A stretch of DNA of 25,110 nucleotides from an uncultured Lysobacterales bacterium. Its GTDB lineage: Bacteria; Pseudomonadota; Gammaproteobacteria; Xanthomonadales; Xanthomonadaceae. The translations under genes were made by a program, and so were the position numbers. Shown piece by piece: positions 1 to 7,224 of the stretch (positions within the stretch are counted from its first letter, which is position 1; each line of letters opens with the position of its first letter). A model generated the notes under the pieces. It was not told the origin of the DNA. It saw only the letters and a program-made list of their open reading frames with translations, and did not search any database. The stretch is from assembly GCA_946886865.1 (NCBI GenBank), contig CAMPJI010000034.1, positions 1-25,110 of the forward strand. Reading direction: 5' to 3'.

Positions 1-245
1 GCTACCGGGACGTCACCACCGAGATCAAGACCTTCCACTTCGACAACCGCGAGCCCGCGCGGCGCAAGGCGATGATCGCGTTCTGGGAGGAACTGCTGCT
101 GTCGGCCGCCGACCCGCTGGTGGCCGAAGGCAAGGTCGACCGCGCCACCGTCGACGGCGTGCGCGCCGAGATGCGCCAGGTGCAGAACGACCCGGATGCG
201 GTGTTCTTCTATTCGTTCGTGCAGGCCCGCGCGGTCGTCTACTGA
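1..245 (+). CDS. C-terminal fragment of a probable class I SAM-dependent methyltransferase
   Basis: An open frame enters from the left edge (first full codon at position 3) and ends at the TGA at 243-245, giving 80 visible residues from YRDVTTEIKTFHFDN to the end FYSFVQARAVVY. This tail resembles the C-terminal part of class I SAM-dependent methyltransferases of proteobacteria, but the SAM-binding motifs lie outside the window, so the call rests on general resemblance only. The codon use is strongly GC-biased in third positions, as in the other genes here, which supports real coding. If it is a methyltransferase, its position before the SAM-cycle genes may be coincidental, because a gene on the opposite strand lies between. 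Confidence 0.45.
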   Translation, partial: YRDVTTEIKTFHFDNREPARRKAMIAFWEELLLSAADPLVAEGKVDRATVDGVRAEMRQVQNDPDAVFFYSFVQARAVVY

Positions 246-352
246 CGGCAACCGCGCGCGTCACCGGCCAGGGGCATCAATCGCATCGCACTGGCACGGG
301 CCAGGTTGGCCCTGGCGGAATCGATGGCAAGTCCGACGGCGTCGGCTGGCAC

Positions 353-1399
353 TCAACGTACGGGGGCCGCGGCCTTTGCCGTCGCGGCGCTCGACTCTGC
401 TGGCTCGGTCCATATCCTGTCCCACATGGCCGACAGTTGTCGCGATTCCCACGGCCACTCCATCTGCTCGGGCGGGATCGCACGCCAGGCGCCGGGCTCG
501 CCCTCGGCCACGGCGAACCGGAACGTGTAGTCCGGCTCCGCGCCCATCCGCAGGTCCGACAACACCAGCCGTCCATCGCGCTGCTCGGCCTTCATGAAGC
601 CATGGTTGAACCAGGCCAGTTCGCGCACGGCCGGCAGTGCATCGATCTCGCGCAGTGCGTCCACGTCCGAAGGGTAGCGGCGGAACGTCATGGGACCGCG
701 GTCGGCCACCAGAGACCGCTCGCCCTCGACGAAACCCTCGGGTGTCATCGCCACCACGCGCCACAGCAGGATGTTGAACGGCATCGGCACGCTGAAATGC
801 GGCGCATCGGCCAGCCCGAGTGACGCAAGTGACCGCGATGCCTCCCGCTCGACCATCGCCTTCGCGCCCAACGAAGCGCCCAGGTACAGCGAACTCAACG
901 CCAACCCCGCCGCCAGCGCATGACCCGCGATCCGGCGCGGACCGGCCCAGCACGCCACCGCGCAGGCCAGCAGCAGCCACACGGTGTAGAGCGGGTCGAT
1001 GATGAAGATGCTCGACCACATCACCGGCCGAACCGGAAGTGGCCACAGCAGCTGGGTCCCGTAGACGGTGAACGCGTCCAGCAGCGGATGCGTCAAAAGC
1101 GCGAGCTGGATCGCCCAGAACCAGCGCCGCGGTGCCTGGGCGACCCGCCCGCCGCGCGACCGGAACCATGCCCAGATCGCCCATGCGACCACGGGCAGCA
1201 CCAGCAGCGAATGGGTCAGCCCGCGGTGCCAGGTCATCCTCTCGACGGGATCGTCGGTCAGCAGCGCGATGGGCAGCACGTCCAGGTCAGGCAGCGTGCC
1301 GAGCGCGGCACCGGCCAGCAGCGCCGCGCGGCGGTGGCCGGATGGCGCGATGGCGGCGGTCACTGCCGCCCCCAGCAGAATCTGTGTGATCGAGTCCAT
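353..1399 (-). CDS. YdjM/DUF457-family inner-membrane metal-dependent hydrolase
   Basis: 348 residues from the ATG at 1397-1399; the frame stays open upstream but the peptide MDSITQILLGAAVTAAIAP is the typical start of the family. Visible family signatures are the early TLPDLDVLP segment, HRGLTHS near residue 55 and THPLLDAFTVYGTQLLWP near residue 105. These hold the conserved His and Asp residues thought to bind metal. Several hydrophobic segments in the first 190 residues imply an inner-membrane protein, followed by a more polar C-terminal half of about 150 residues. Members are annotated as membrane-bound metal-dependent hydrolases (YdjM, YbcI), and the substrate is unknown. The gene is divergent from metK, with a 160-base intergenic region. 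The function beyond the family is not known. Confidence 0.8.
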   Translation of the reverse strand: MDSITQILLGAAVTAAIAPSGHRRAALLAGAALGTLPDLDVLPIALLTDDPVERMTWHRGLTHSLLVLPVVAWAIWAWFRSRGGRVAQAPRRWFWAIQLALLTHPLLDAFTVYGTQLLWPLPVRPVMWSSIFIIDPLYTVWLLLACAVACWAGPRRIAGHALAAGLALSSLYLGASLGAKAMVEREASRSLASLGLADAPHFSVPMPFNILLWRVVAMTPEGFVEGERSLVADRGPMTFRRYPSDVDALREIDALPAVRELAWFNHGFMKAEQRDGRLVLSDLRMGAEPDYTFRFAVAEGEPGAWRAIPPEQMEWPWESRQLSAMWDRIWTEPAESSAATAKAAAPVR

Positions 1400-1511
1400 G
1401 ACGCATGCTAGCGGGGCACCGGGACACGCGCCCCATCCCGCGCGGCTTAACCGCATGCAAACCCGCACTCCAGCAGAATCCGTGAACGATGCGACCCGCG
1501 GGCCGAACCTG

Positions 1512-1517
1512 TATCAT
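1512..1517 (+). promoter_or_regulatory. Possible -10 element for metK
   Basis: TATCAT lies 43 bases before the metK ATG and would start a transcript near 1524, just ahead of the palindromic motif at 1531-1554. No good -35 hexamer is visible 16-18 bases upstream, so this is a weak call based on the -10 alone. Confidence 0.35.
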
Positions 1518-1530
1518 GCGCGCCCATCCT

Positions 1531-1554
1531 TTTATCCCGATGCAAGGATATAAA
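1531..1554. promoter_or_regulatory. Palindromic operator-like motif before metK
   Basis: The sequence reads TTTATCC, eight bases, GGATATAAA, a near-perfect inverted repeat directly before the metK start and overlapping the purine-rich stretch (AAGGAT, 1544-1549) that would serve as ribosome binding site. The core ATCCCGATG-N4-GATA recurs before metF at 4688-4704. Such a motif shared by two SAM-cycle genes suggests a repressor site. The ArsR-family regulator SahR is known to control metK, metF and ahcY in many proteobacteria, but whether this matches its binding motif could not be checked. It could alternatively be an RNA hairpin that hides the ribosome binding site. Confidence 0.5.
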
Positions 1555-1559
1555 CGCCG

Positions 1560-2792
1560 ATGTCCAGCTACCTCTTCACCTCCGAATCCGTTTCCGAAGG
1601 CCACCCGGACAAGATCGCCGACCAGATCTCCGACGCCGTGCTCGACGCGATCCTGACCCAGGACAAGCGCGCACGCGTGGCCTGCGAGACGCTGGTGAAG
1701 ACGGGCGCGGCGATCGTCGCCGGCGAGGTCACCACCTCGGCATGGGTCGACATCGAGTCGCTGGCGCGTGGCGTGATCAACGAGATCGGCTACGACAACT
1801 CCGACGTCGGCTTCGACGGCCACACCTGCGCCATCATCAACATGCTGGGCAAGCAGTCGCCCGACATCGCCGCCGGCGTGGACGGCAGCCAGAAGAAGCA
1901 GAAGAAGCCCGAGGAGCAGGGCGCGGGCGACCAGGGCCTGATGTTCGGCTACGCCTGCAACGAGGCGCCGGAGTTCATGCCCGCACCGATCTATTACAGC
2001 CACCGGCTGGTCGAGCAGCAGGCCAAGATCCGCAAGAAGAAGAATTCGCCGCTGCCGTGGCTGCGCCCGGACGCCAAGAGCCAGGTCACCCTGCGCTACG
2101 ACAACGCCAACCAGATCGTCGGCCTCGACGCCGTCGTGCTCTCGACCCAGCACGACCCGGGCATCAAGCAGAAGGACCTGGTCGAGGCGGTGCGCGAGCA
2201 CATCCTCAAGCCGGTGCTGCCGAAGAAGTGGATGGAGTCGCTGCCCAAGAACAAGATCCACATCAACCCGACCGGCATCTTCGTGATCGGCGGACCGGTG
2301 GGCGATTGCGGCCTGACCGGCCGCAAGATCATCGTCGACACCTACGGCGGCATGGCGCGCCACGGTGGCGGCGCGTTCTCCGGCAAGGACCCGTCCAAGG
2401 TTGACCGTTCGGCCGCCTACGCCGCGCGTTACGTCGCCAAGAACGTCGTGGCCGCCGGTCTGGCCGACAAGTGCGAAGTGCAGCTGAGCTACGCGATCGG
2501 CGTGGCCGAGCCGACTTCGATCTCGGTCACCACGTTCGGCACCGGCAAGATCAGCGACGACAAGATCGAGAAGCTGATCCGCAAGCACTTCGACCTGCGC
2601 CCGTACGGCATCGTCAAGATGCTCGACCTGATCCACCCGATCTACCGCCCGACCGCGGCCTACGGCCACTTCGGCCGCAAGCCGCAGGAGGTCAGCTACA
2701 TCGACGGTGCCGGCGTGACCCAGAAGGCCACGGCCTTCTCCTGGGAGAAGACCGACCGCGCCGACGAGCTGCGCAAGGCGGCCAAGCTGTAA
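1560..2792 (+). CDS. metK: S-adenosylmethionine synthetase (methionine adenosyltransferase)
   Basis: 410 residues. It makes SAM from methionine and ATP in the cytoplasm and is normally a homotetramer. The start [22 protein letters not shown] is characteristic; GHPDKIAD (residues 14-21) forms part of the ATP site. [15 protein letters not shown] (about residues 121-135), [21 protein letters not shown] (around 275-295) and the C-terminal domain are all intact. The length is slightly above that of E. coli MetK (384), mainly through a lysine-rich insertion near residues 105-115 ([10 protein letters not shown]). The ATG at 1560 is favoured because it begins the conserved N-terminus and has AAGGAT 11 bases before it. 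The gene is followed by two strong hairpins, so it is probably transcribed separately from ahcY. Confidence 0.98.
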   Translation: MSSYLFTSESVSEGHPDKIADQISDAVLDAILTQDKRARVACETLVKTGAAIVAGEVTTSAWVDIESLARGVINEIGYDNSDVGFDGHTCAIINMLGKQSPDIAAGVDGSQKKQKKPEEQGAGDQGLMFGYACNEAPEFMPAPIYYSHRLVEQQAKIRKKKNSPLPWLRPDAKSQVTLRYDNANQIVGLDAVVLSTQHDPGIKQKDLVEAVREHILKPVLPKKWMESLPKNKIHINPTGIFVIGGPVGDCGLTGRKIIVDTYGGMARHGGGAFSGKDPSKVDRSAAYAARYVAKNVVAAGLADKCEVQLSYAIGVAEPTSISVTTFGTGKISDDKIEKLIRKHFDLRPYGIVKMLDLIHPIYRPTAAYGHFGRKPQEVSYIDGAGVTQKATAFSWEKTDRADELRKAAKL

Positions 2793-2801
2793 GACCGCCG
2801 A

Positions 2802-2826
2802 CCGCCTCGCTTCATCTGCGAGGCGG
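2802..2826 (+). terminator. Hairpin directly downstream of metK
   Basis: CCGCCTCGC (2802-2810) and GCGAGGCGG (2818-2826) form a perfect 9-bp stem with a 7-base loop, starting 9 bases after the metK stop. There is no T-run, so alone it may protect the 3' end or work with the second hairpin at 2838-2862. Confidence 0.5.
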
Positions 2827-2837
2827 GGGGCGACACC

Positions 2838-2870
2838 AACGGGCCGTCCAGAACGGCCCGTTCACGTTTC
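2838..2870 (+). terminator. Intrinsic terminator-like hairpin after metK
   Basis: AACGGGCCGT (2838-2847) and ACGGCCCGTT (2853-2862) form a perfect 10-bp stem with the loop CCAGA, followed by CACGTTTC. The stem is strong although the T-tract is interrupted. It most likely ends the metK transcript before the ahcY leader. Confidence 0.75.
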
Positions 2871-2898
2871 CGGCCCGCCACGGCGCGACCAGCGGACG

Positions 2899-2904
2899 TA
2901 AAAT
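2899..2904 (+). promoter_or_regulatory. Probable -10 element for the ahcY leader
   Basis: TAAAAT lies so that transcription would begin near 2911, a few bases before the first paired element of the SAH riboswitch. That is the expected arrangement. A matching -35 is not convincing, which is common for GC-rich Xanthomonadaceae promoters. Confidence 0.5.
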
Positions 2905-2917
2905 CACCACCCTGCCC

Positions 2918-2990
2918 CGCCGAGGGGCGCTGCGACCGTCAGGCGACGGCCAGGCTCGGCGAGGTTCCACGCACCAACGGCGCCCGGTTG
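2918..2990 (+). ncRNA. SAH riboswitch (S-adenosylhomocysteine aptamer) in the ahcY leader
   Basis: The leader contains the conserved blocks of the SAH riboswitch: CCGAGGGGCGCTGC at 2920-2933, CCAGGCTCGG at 2950-2959 and AACGGCGCCC at 2976-2985. Pairings can be read directly. P1 is GGGCGC (2925-2930) with GCGCCC (2980-2985). The P2 hairpin is CCGTC (2936-2940) with GACGG (2945-2949) and the loop AGGC. The pseudoknot is GCCGAG (2919-2924) with CTCGGC (2955-2960). Known members bind SAH in preference to SAM and switch on ahcY when SAH builds up. No terminator lies between the aptamer and the start codon. A short CCGG/CCGG stem (3015-3018 with 3026-3029) could hide the GGAG ribosome binding site, suggesting control of translation. 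Confidence 0.93.
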
Positions 2991-3038
2991 CTTCCACCGC
3001 CTGCCCCACGCGGGCCGGCCCATGACCGGAGCTTTCGC

Positions 3039-4502
3039 ATGAACGCAGTACCCAAGACGTTTTCCCAGGACGGCGACTACAAGATCGCCGACATCTCGCT
3101 GGCCGACTGGGGCCGCAAGGAAATCGACATCGCCGAGCACGAGATGCCCGGCCTGATGTCCATCCGCCGCAAGTACGCGTCCGAGGCGCCGCTCAAGGGC
3201 GTGCGCGTGACCGGCTCGCTGCACATGACCATCCAGACCGCGGTGCTGATCGAGACGCTGAAGGACATCGGCGCCGACGTGCGCTGGGCCTCGTGCAACA
3301 TCTTCTCGACCCAGGACCACGCCGCCGCGGCCATCGCCGCCACCGGCACCCCGGTGTTCGCCTGGAAGGGCGAGACGCTGGAGGAGTACTGGGACTGCAC
3401 CCTGGAGGCGCTGAGCTTCCCCGACGGCAAGGGCGGCTTCCTGGGCCCGCAGCTGGTGGTGGACGACGGTGGTGACGTCACGCTGCTGATCCACAAGGGG
3501 TACGAGCTCGAGCAGGGCGACAGCCGCTGGGTCGACGGCAAGGCGTCGAGCCACGAGGAGCAGGTCATCAAGAACCTGCTCAAGCGCGTGCATGCCGAGC
3601 GCCCGGGTTTCTGGACCACCGTCGTGCGCGACTGGAAGGGCGTGTCCGAGGAAACCACCACCGGCGTGCACCGCCTCTACCAGCTGGCCGAGGCCGGCAA
3701 GCTGCTGGTGCCGGCGATCAACGTCAACGACTCGGTCACCAAGTCCAAGTTCGACAACCTCTACGGCTGCCGCGAGTCGCTGGCGGACGGGCTCAAGCGC
3801 GCGATGGACGTGATGCTGGCCGGCAAGGTGGCCGTGGTCTGCGGCTACGGCGACGTCGGCAAGGGCTCGGCACACTCGCTGCGGGCCTACGGCGCGCGCG
3901 TGGTGGTGACCGAGATCGACCCGATCTGCGCCCTGCAGGCGTCGATGGAGGGCTTCGAGGTCAACACGATCGAGTCGACCCTGGGCCGCGGCGACATCTA
4001 CGTCACCACCACCGGCAACAAGGACATCATCACCGTCGAGCACATGCAGGCGATGAAGGACCAGGCGATCGTCTGCAACATCGGCCACTTCGACAACGAG
4101 ATCCAGGTCGATGCGCTGTACGCGCTCAAGGGCGTGCAAAAGACCAACATCAAGCCGCAGGTGGACAAGTTCACCTTCGCCGGTACTGATGGAAAGCCGG
4201 GCAACAGCATCTTCCTGCTGGCCGAGGGCCGCCTGGTAAACCTGGGCTGCGCCACCGGCCACCCCAGCTTCGTGATGTCCAACTCCTTCGCCAACCAGAC
4301 GCTGGCGCAGATCGACCTGTGGGCCAACAAGGACGACTACGGCAACCAGGTCTACCTGCTGCCCAAGAAGCTGGACGAAGAGGTCGCGCGCCTGCACCTG
4401 GAGAAGATCGGCGTGAAGCTGACCACGCTCACCAAGGACCAGGCCGACTACCTCGGCGTGCCGGTCGAGGGGCCGTACAAGCCGGAGCACTACCGCTACT
4501 GA
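3039..4502 (+). CDS. ahcY: Adenosylhomocysteinase (S-adenosyl-L-homocysteine hydrolase)
   Basis: 487 residues. This NAD-dependent enzyme reversibly splits SAH into adenosine and homocysteine, relieving product inhibition of methyltransferases. Visible features are [15 protein letters not shown] near residue 60, [13 protein letters not shown] (86-98), the Rossmann motif [13 protein letters not shown] (269-281), HFDNEIQ near residue 350 and the C-terminal KPEHYRY that reaches into the neighbouring subunit's NAD site. A segment around residues 153-200 ([11 protein letters not shown] to VVRDWKG) is the roughly 40-residue insertion typical of many bacterial enzymes and absent from the human form. 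The ATG at 3039 is chosen because GGAG (3028-3031) sits 7 bases before it; the frame is open further upstream but runs into the riboswitch. A terminator follows. Confidence 0.98.
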   Translation: MNAVPKTFSQDGDYKIADISLADWGRKEIDIAEHEMPGLMSIRRKYASEAPLKGVRVTGSLHMTIQTAVLIETLKDIGADVRWASCNIFSTQDHAAAAIAATGTPVFAWKGETLEEYWDCTLEALSFPDGKGGFLGPQLVVDDGGDVTLLIHKGYELEQGDSRWVDGKASSHEEQVIKNLLKRVHAERPGFWTTVVRDWKGVSEETTTGVHRLYQLAEAGKLLVPAINVNDSVTKSKFDNLYGCRESLADGLKRAMDVMLAGKVAVVCGYGDVGKGSAHSLRAYGARVVVTEIDPICALQASMEGFEVNTIESTLGRGDIYVTTTGNKDIITVEHMQAMKDQAIVCNIGHFDNEIQVDALYALKGVQKTNIKPQVDKFTFAGTDGKPGNSIFLLAEGRLVNLGCATGHPSFVMSNSFANQTLAQIDLWANKDDYGNQVYLLPKKLDEEVARLHLEKIGVKLTTLTKDQADYLGVPVEGPYKPEHYRY

Positions 4503-4525
4503 TCGATGGCGGACACGGTTGCTAG

Positions 4526-4556
4526 GAAACGGGCGCTTCGGCGCCCGTTTCTCTTT
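4526..4556 (+). terminator. Intrinsic terminator of ahcY
   Basis: GAAACGGGCGC (4526-4536) and GCGCCCGTTTC (4541-4551) form a perfect 11-bp stem closed by the stable tetraloop TTCG, followed by TCTTT. It lies 24 bases after the ahcY stop and separates ahcY from metF. Confidence 0.92.
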
Positions 4557-4574
4557 GCAGGCCTTAGAGCGCCC

Positions 4575-4652
4575 TTGCAGGGGCGGCTTCAGCCGCGATG
4601 GCCTACCGCGTGGACCTGCCAGACCCATTCGCGGCTGAAGCCGCTCCTACAG
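4575..4652. repeat. Inverted pair of REP-like palindromic units
   Basis: One unit (GCAGGGGCGGCTTCAGCCGC, then GATGG, 4577-4601) faces a second in inverse orientation (CCATTCGCGGCTGAAGCC, then GCTCCTAC, 4625-4650), about 24 bases apart. Each unit has its own small hairpin (GCGGCTTCAGCCGC). The same GTAGGAGCGGCTTCAGCCGCGA-like type is common between genes in Xanthomonadaceae and pseudomonads and is related to the cluster at 23723-23873. Units of this kind are usually spread by REP-associated tyrosine transposases; none is encoded here. Confidence 0.85.
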
Positions 4653-4683
4653 AAAGTTGGGAGTGGCACGACGGATCGCTTAC

Positions 4684-4708
4684 ATTCATCCCGATGAAGC
4701 GATACATT
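4684..4708. promoter_or_regulatory. Operator-like motif before metF, matching the metK site
   Basis: ATTCATCCCGATGAAGCGAT followed by ACATT matches the metK motif at 1531-1554: both contain ATCCCGATG-N-A-N-N-GATANA, with ATC and GAT half-sites ten bases apart. Here it lies 30 bases before the metF ATG and overlaps a possible -10 (TACATT, 4681-4686). Flanking sequences are otherwise unrelated, so the match is unlikely to be due to local duplication. Confidence 0.5.
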
Positions 4709-4737
4709 GCACGCAGCCCATCCATTGCGTGCGACGC

Positions 4738-5562
4738 ATGACCCCGATCAGCTTCGAGTTCTACCCGCCCAAGACCGACGAGCAGCGCACGCAGCTCGAC
4801 AGGACCGTGGCCCGGCTCAAGCGCGAGTCGCCCGAGTACGTCAGCGTCACCTTCGGCGCCGGCGGCTCGACCCTCAGCCACACGCCCGAAACCATCCAGC
4901 GCCTCGGGCGCGAGCACGGCCTGTCCGCCGCGCCGCACATCACCTGCATGGGCGGGTCGCGCGAGGAAATCCGTGGGCTGCTGAAGCTGTATCGCGCCCT
5001 GGGCGCGAAGCGGCTCGTCACCCTGCGCGGCGACCTGCCCTCGGGCATGGTCAGCCCGGGTGACCTGCGCTATGCCAACGAGCTGGTGGAATTCATCCGC
5101 CGCGAGACCGGCGACCACTTCCACATCGAGGTCGCGGCCTACCCCGAGATGCACCCCCAGGCACGCGATGCGCACGCGGACCTCGCGAACTTCAAACGCA
5201 AGGTCGACGCCGGTGCGAACGGGGCGATCACGCAGTACTTCTACAACGCCGATGCCTACTTCCGCTTCGTCGACGACGTACGCGGGGCGGGCATCGACAT
5301 CCCGATCGTGCCGGGCATCATGCCGATCGCGAACTTCAGCCAGATCCGCCGTTTCTCCGAGCTGTGCGGTGCGGAGATTCCGCGCTGGGTGGCCCAGCGC
5401 ATGCTGGCCTATGCCGACGACGTCCAGAGCGTGCGCGCCTTCGGTGCCGAGGTCGTGGCGCAGCTGTGCCGGCGGCTGGTCGAAGGCGGCGCCCCCGGCC
5501 TGCACTTCTACACGCTCAATCTGGCCAAACCGACCTTAAACGTACTCGAACATTTGCGCTGA
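4738..5562 (+). CDS. metF: 5,10-methylenetetrahydrofolate reductase
   Basis: 274 residues, FAD-dependent, reducing 5,10-methylene-THF to 5-methyl-THF, the methyl donor for methionine synthesis from the homocysteine that AhcY releases. The protein begins MTPISFEFYPPKTDEQ, with the catalytic-region Glu of SFEFYPPK as in the family. VSVTFGAGGST (about 35-45), HITCMGG (65-71), LRGDLPSG (96-103), GANGAITQYFYNAD (near 160) and PIVPGIMPI (near 190) are all intact. The length fits bacterial MetF (about 275-300). The ATG at 4738 lacks a clear ribosome binding site, but no better start fits the conserved N-terminus. The gene lies after the ahcY terminator and a REP pair and so probably has its own promoter near 4681. 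Confidence 0.97.
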   Translation: MTPISFEFYPPKTDEQRTQLDRTVARLKRESPEYVSVTFGAGGSTLSHTPETIQRLGREHGLSAAPHITCMGGSREEIRGLLKLYRALGAKRLVTLRGDLPSGMVSPGDLRYANELVEFIRRETGDHFHIEVAAYPEMHPQARDAHADLANFKRKVDAGANGAITQYFYNADAYFRFVDDVRGAGIDIPIVPGIMPIANFSQIRRFSELCGAEIPRWVAQRMLAYADDVQSVRAFGAEVVAQLCRRLVEGGAPGLHFYTLNLAKPTLNVLEHLR

Positions 5563-5659
5563 GTTGCGGTGACGTTCAGTCACGGACGCCTTATCCCACA
5601 AGCTTTTGACGGGCCCGACGGGAGCATGCGCACACCCCCCGAACGCGCAGCATCCCGAT

Positions 5660-6295
5660 ATGAACACGCGCTCTGTCCTCGCTTCCGCCCTCGTCCTGTC
5701 ACTCGCCGCGCTGCCCGTGGCACCGGCGGTCAACGCCTCGGCCAATGGCATCCAGCGGTGCCAGGCTGAGGATGGCACCACGGTCTACACGGACAAGCCG
5801 TGCGGAATGTTCGGCGCCCAGGCCGCACCGATGTCCGGCGAGCTGTTGACGCGCCTCGCGCGGGAGGACAGCGCCGACAGCGGTGATGCGGTGCATGCCG
5901 ACCCCTCTTTGACGACGCTTGCCGCCCCGGGCCGACGCTCGCCGAGCGGTGGTTGTGCGCGATCGGCCACGCAACTCTCCATGGATCTGCAGGGGGCATT
6001 GGCGTTGGCGGATGTCAACCGGGTTGCCGAGAGCTACCACTGGGCGGGCATGAGCCATTCGCAGGGCCAGGCGGTCATGGAACGGCTGGGGCGCCTGACC
6101 GGCCAGCCTCTTGTGCATGCGCAGTACTTCAACGCCAGCATCGGCGGTGGCTTCGGTACGTACGCGGACGCGAGCGCACCGGCAAGCGGCAGTGACGCGG
6201 GCATCATGCAGTTGAGCTTCGGCCACGGCGCGAGCCGGACGGTCGTGGATTTCGATGTGCACCGGCACCAGGGCTGCTACTTCGTCCGCTTCTGA
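5660..6295 (+). CDS. Secreted DUF4124-like protein, copy A of a tandem paralog pair
   Basis: 211 residues from the ATG at 5660. Residues 1-28 form a Sec signal peptide (MNTRSVLASALVLSLAALPV) with a likely cut after NASA. The mature start IQRCQAEDGTTVYTDKPC (about 31-48) is the DUF4124 pattern found in many periplasmic or surface proteins. A low-complexity linker leads to a C-terminal domain with GGCARSA, ADVNRVAESYHWAGMS, ERLGRLTGQPLV and the end FDVHRHQGCYFVRF. Copy B at 6530-7129 shares these motifs in the same order. Four cysteines at matching places suggest two disulfide bonds in the periplasm. The function is unknown, and the start lacks an obvious ribosome binding site. Confidence 0.8.
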   Translation: MNTRSVLASALVLSLAALPVAPAVNASANGIQRCQAEDGTTVYTDKPCGMFGAQAAPMSGELLTRLAREDSADSGDAVHADPSLTTLAAPGRRSPSGGCARSATQLSMDLQGALALADVNRVAESYHWAGMSHSQGQAVMERLGRLTGQPLVHAQYFNASIGGGFGTYADASAPASGSDAGIMQLSFGHGASRTVVDFDVHRHQGCYFVRF

Positions 6296-6397
6296 TCAGA
6301 CCCGCTTGCAAGCTCCAATCTCATCCGATCCGCCGCAGAGCGCTGCCGCCTTTTTCCGGCCACGCCCACTCGGCAGGGGACCGGTAACTAGTAAGCG

Positions 6398-6419
6398 CGT
6401 CCAGCTCACGTCCAGCTCA
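6398..6419. repeat. Perfect 11-bp tandem duplication
   Basis: CGTCCAGCTCA occurs twice back to back (6398-6408 and 6409-6419) in the 234-base gap between the two secreted paralogs. The rest of that gap shows no gene or clear terminator. It may be a replication slip or a tandem protein-binding site. Confidence 0.6.
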
Positions 6420-6529
6420 AGCGTCATCAAGGCGCGGATCGATGCGCGACGTCCCACCGCATAAACGGTTGAGCGCTGCGCGTGCCGCATGCACTTTTCC
6501 CGCCTCGTTCACGGCAGTACGCTGCATCG

Positions 6530-7129
6530 ATGCCCGTACATCCCGCACCTGTCGCCCTGCCCGCACGCCGATCCGCAATCAGTCGCGCGTGCACGCTCGT
6601 CATGGCGATAGGGTGCTTGTGCGCCAGCCTGGCCTGGCCGCCTGCGATGGCCCAGGTGCGCGAGTGCATCGGCGCGGACGGCGTGTCCATATTCACCGAC
6701 CGGGCCTGCGCGGACATCGGTGCGGTTGAACAGAAGCGGCCACCGCCGGGCACGCCCCCTGTCGCCCGTCTGCATCAGGGCGGCTGTGCCCGCAACCTGC
6801 AGGACCTCGTCTATGAGATGACCAGCGCGATCGACGGACGTGACGCCAACCGTCTGGCGGCGGTGTACCACTGGGCGGGCATGTCCGGCCGCACCGGTTA
6901 CTCGATCCTGGACCGCCTGGATGCGATCACCCAACGGCCGCTGGTGGACATCATTCCGGTACTGCCGCTGACGCCGGAGGGTCTGGACGGCGCCTACTAT
7001 CCGCAGTCGGCCGTGCGCCAGCGGCCGGTCGGCCTGCGGGTGGAGCAGACCCTCGCCAACGGCATCACCCCGTCGAGCACAACCTTCGGATTGCACCGCC
7101 ACCTGGGCTGCTGGTGGCTCAAAGGCTGA
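6530..7129 (+). CDS. Secreted DUF4124-like protein, copy B of a tandem paralog pair
   Basis: 199 residues from the ATG at 6530; a later ATG at 6602 (MAIGCLCASLAWPPAMA) would give a shorter, more usual signal peptide and is a fair alternative. The mature region starts near QVRECIGADGVSIFTDRAC, again DUF4124-like, and continues to GGCARNL, RDANRLAAVYHWAGMS, ILDRLDAITQRPLVD and the end FGLHRHLGCWWLKG. These blocks align with copy A, including all four cysteines, the WAGMS segment and the HRH-x-GC end, so the two genes arose by duplication and have diverged strongly. Codon use matches the neighbours. The role is unknown; secretion to the periplasm or beyond is inferred. Confidence 0.78.
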   Translation: MPVHPAPVALPARRSAISRACTLVMAIGCLCASLAWPPAMAQVRECIGADGVSIFTDRACADIGAVEQKRPPPGTPPVARLHQGGCARNLQDLVYEMTSAIDGRDANRLAAVYHWAGMSGRTGYSILDRLDAITQRPLVDIIPVLPLTPEGLDGAYYPQSAVRQRPVGLRVEQTLANGITPSSTTFGLHRHLGCWWLKG

Positions 7130-7224
7130 GCCGCCGCCCGACACCCTTGGGCCAGCAGCAGGCGCATCCACCCGCCCGGCCGCACAGGCACAATAGGCGG
7201 CTCCCGCCCCTCGGAACCGCCCGC

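Noticed and set aside
1400..1559. SAM riboswitch or MetJ box before metK
   Set aside because: No SAM-I, SAM-II or SAM-V conserved blocks and no AGACGTCT-type repeats were found; only the ATC/GAT palindrome stands out.
1287..4628. Very long open frames antisense to metK and ahcY (460 and 574 codons)
   Set aside because: They mirror conserved genes in GC-rich DNA, have no family features and consist of composition-driven residues (Ala, Val, Asp, His, Arg); they are shadows.
5651..5664. CATCCCGATA before copy A as a third metK/metF-type site
   Set aside because: Only the left half matches; the GAT half-site ten bases downstream is missing.
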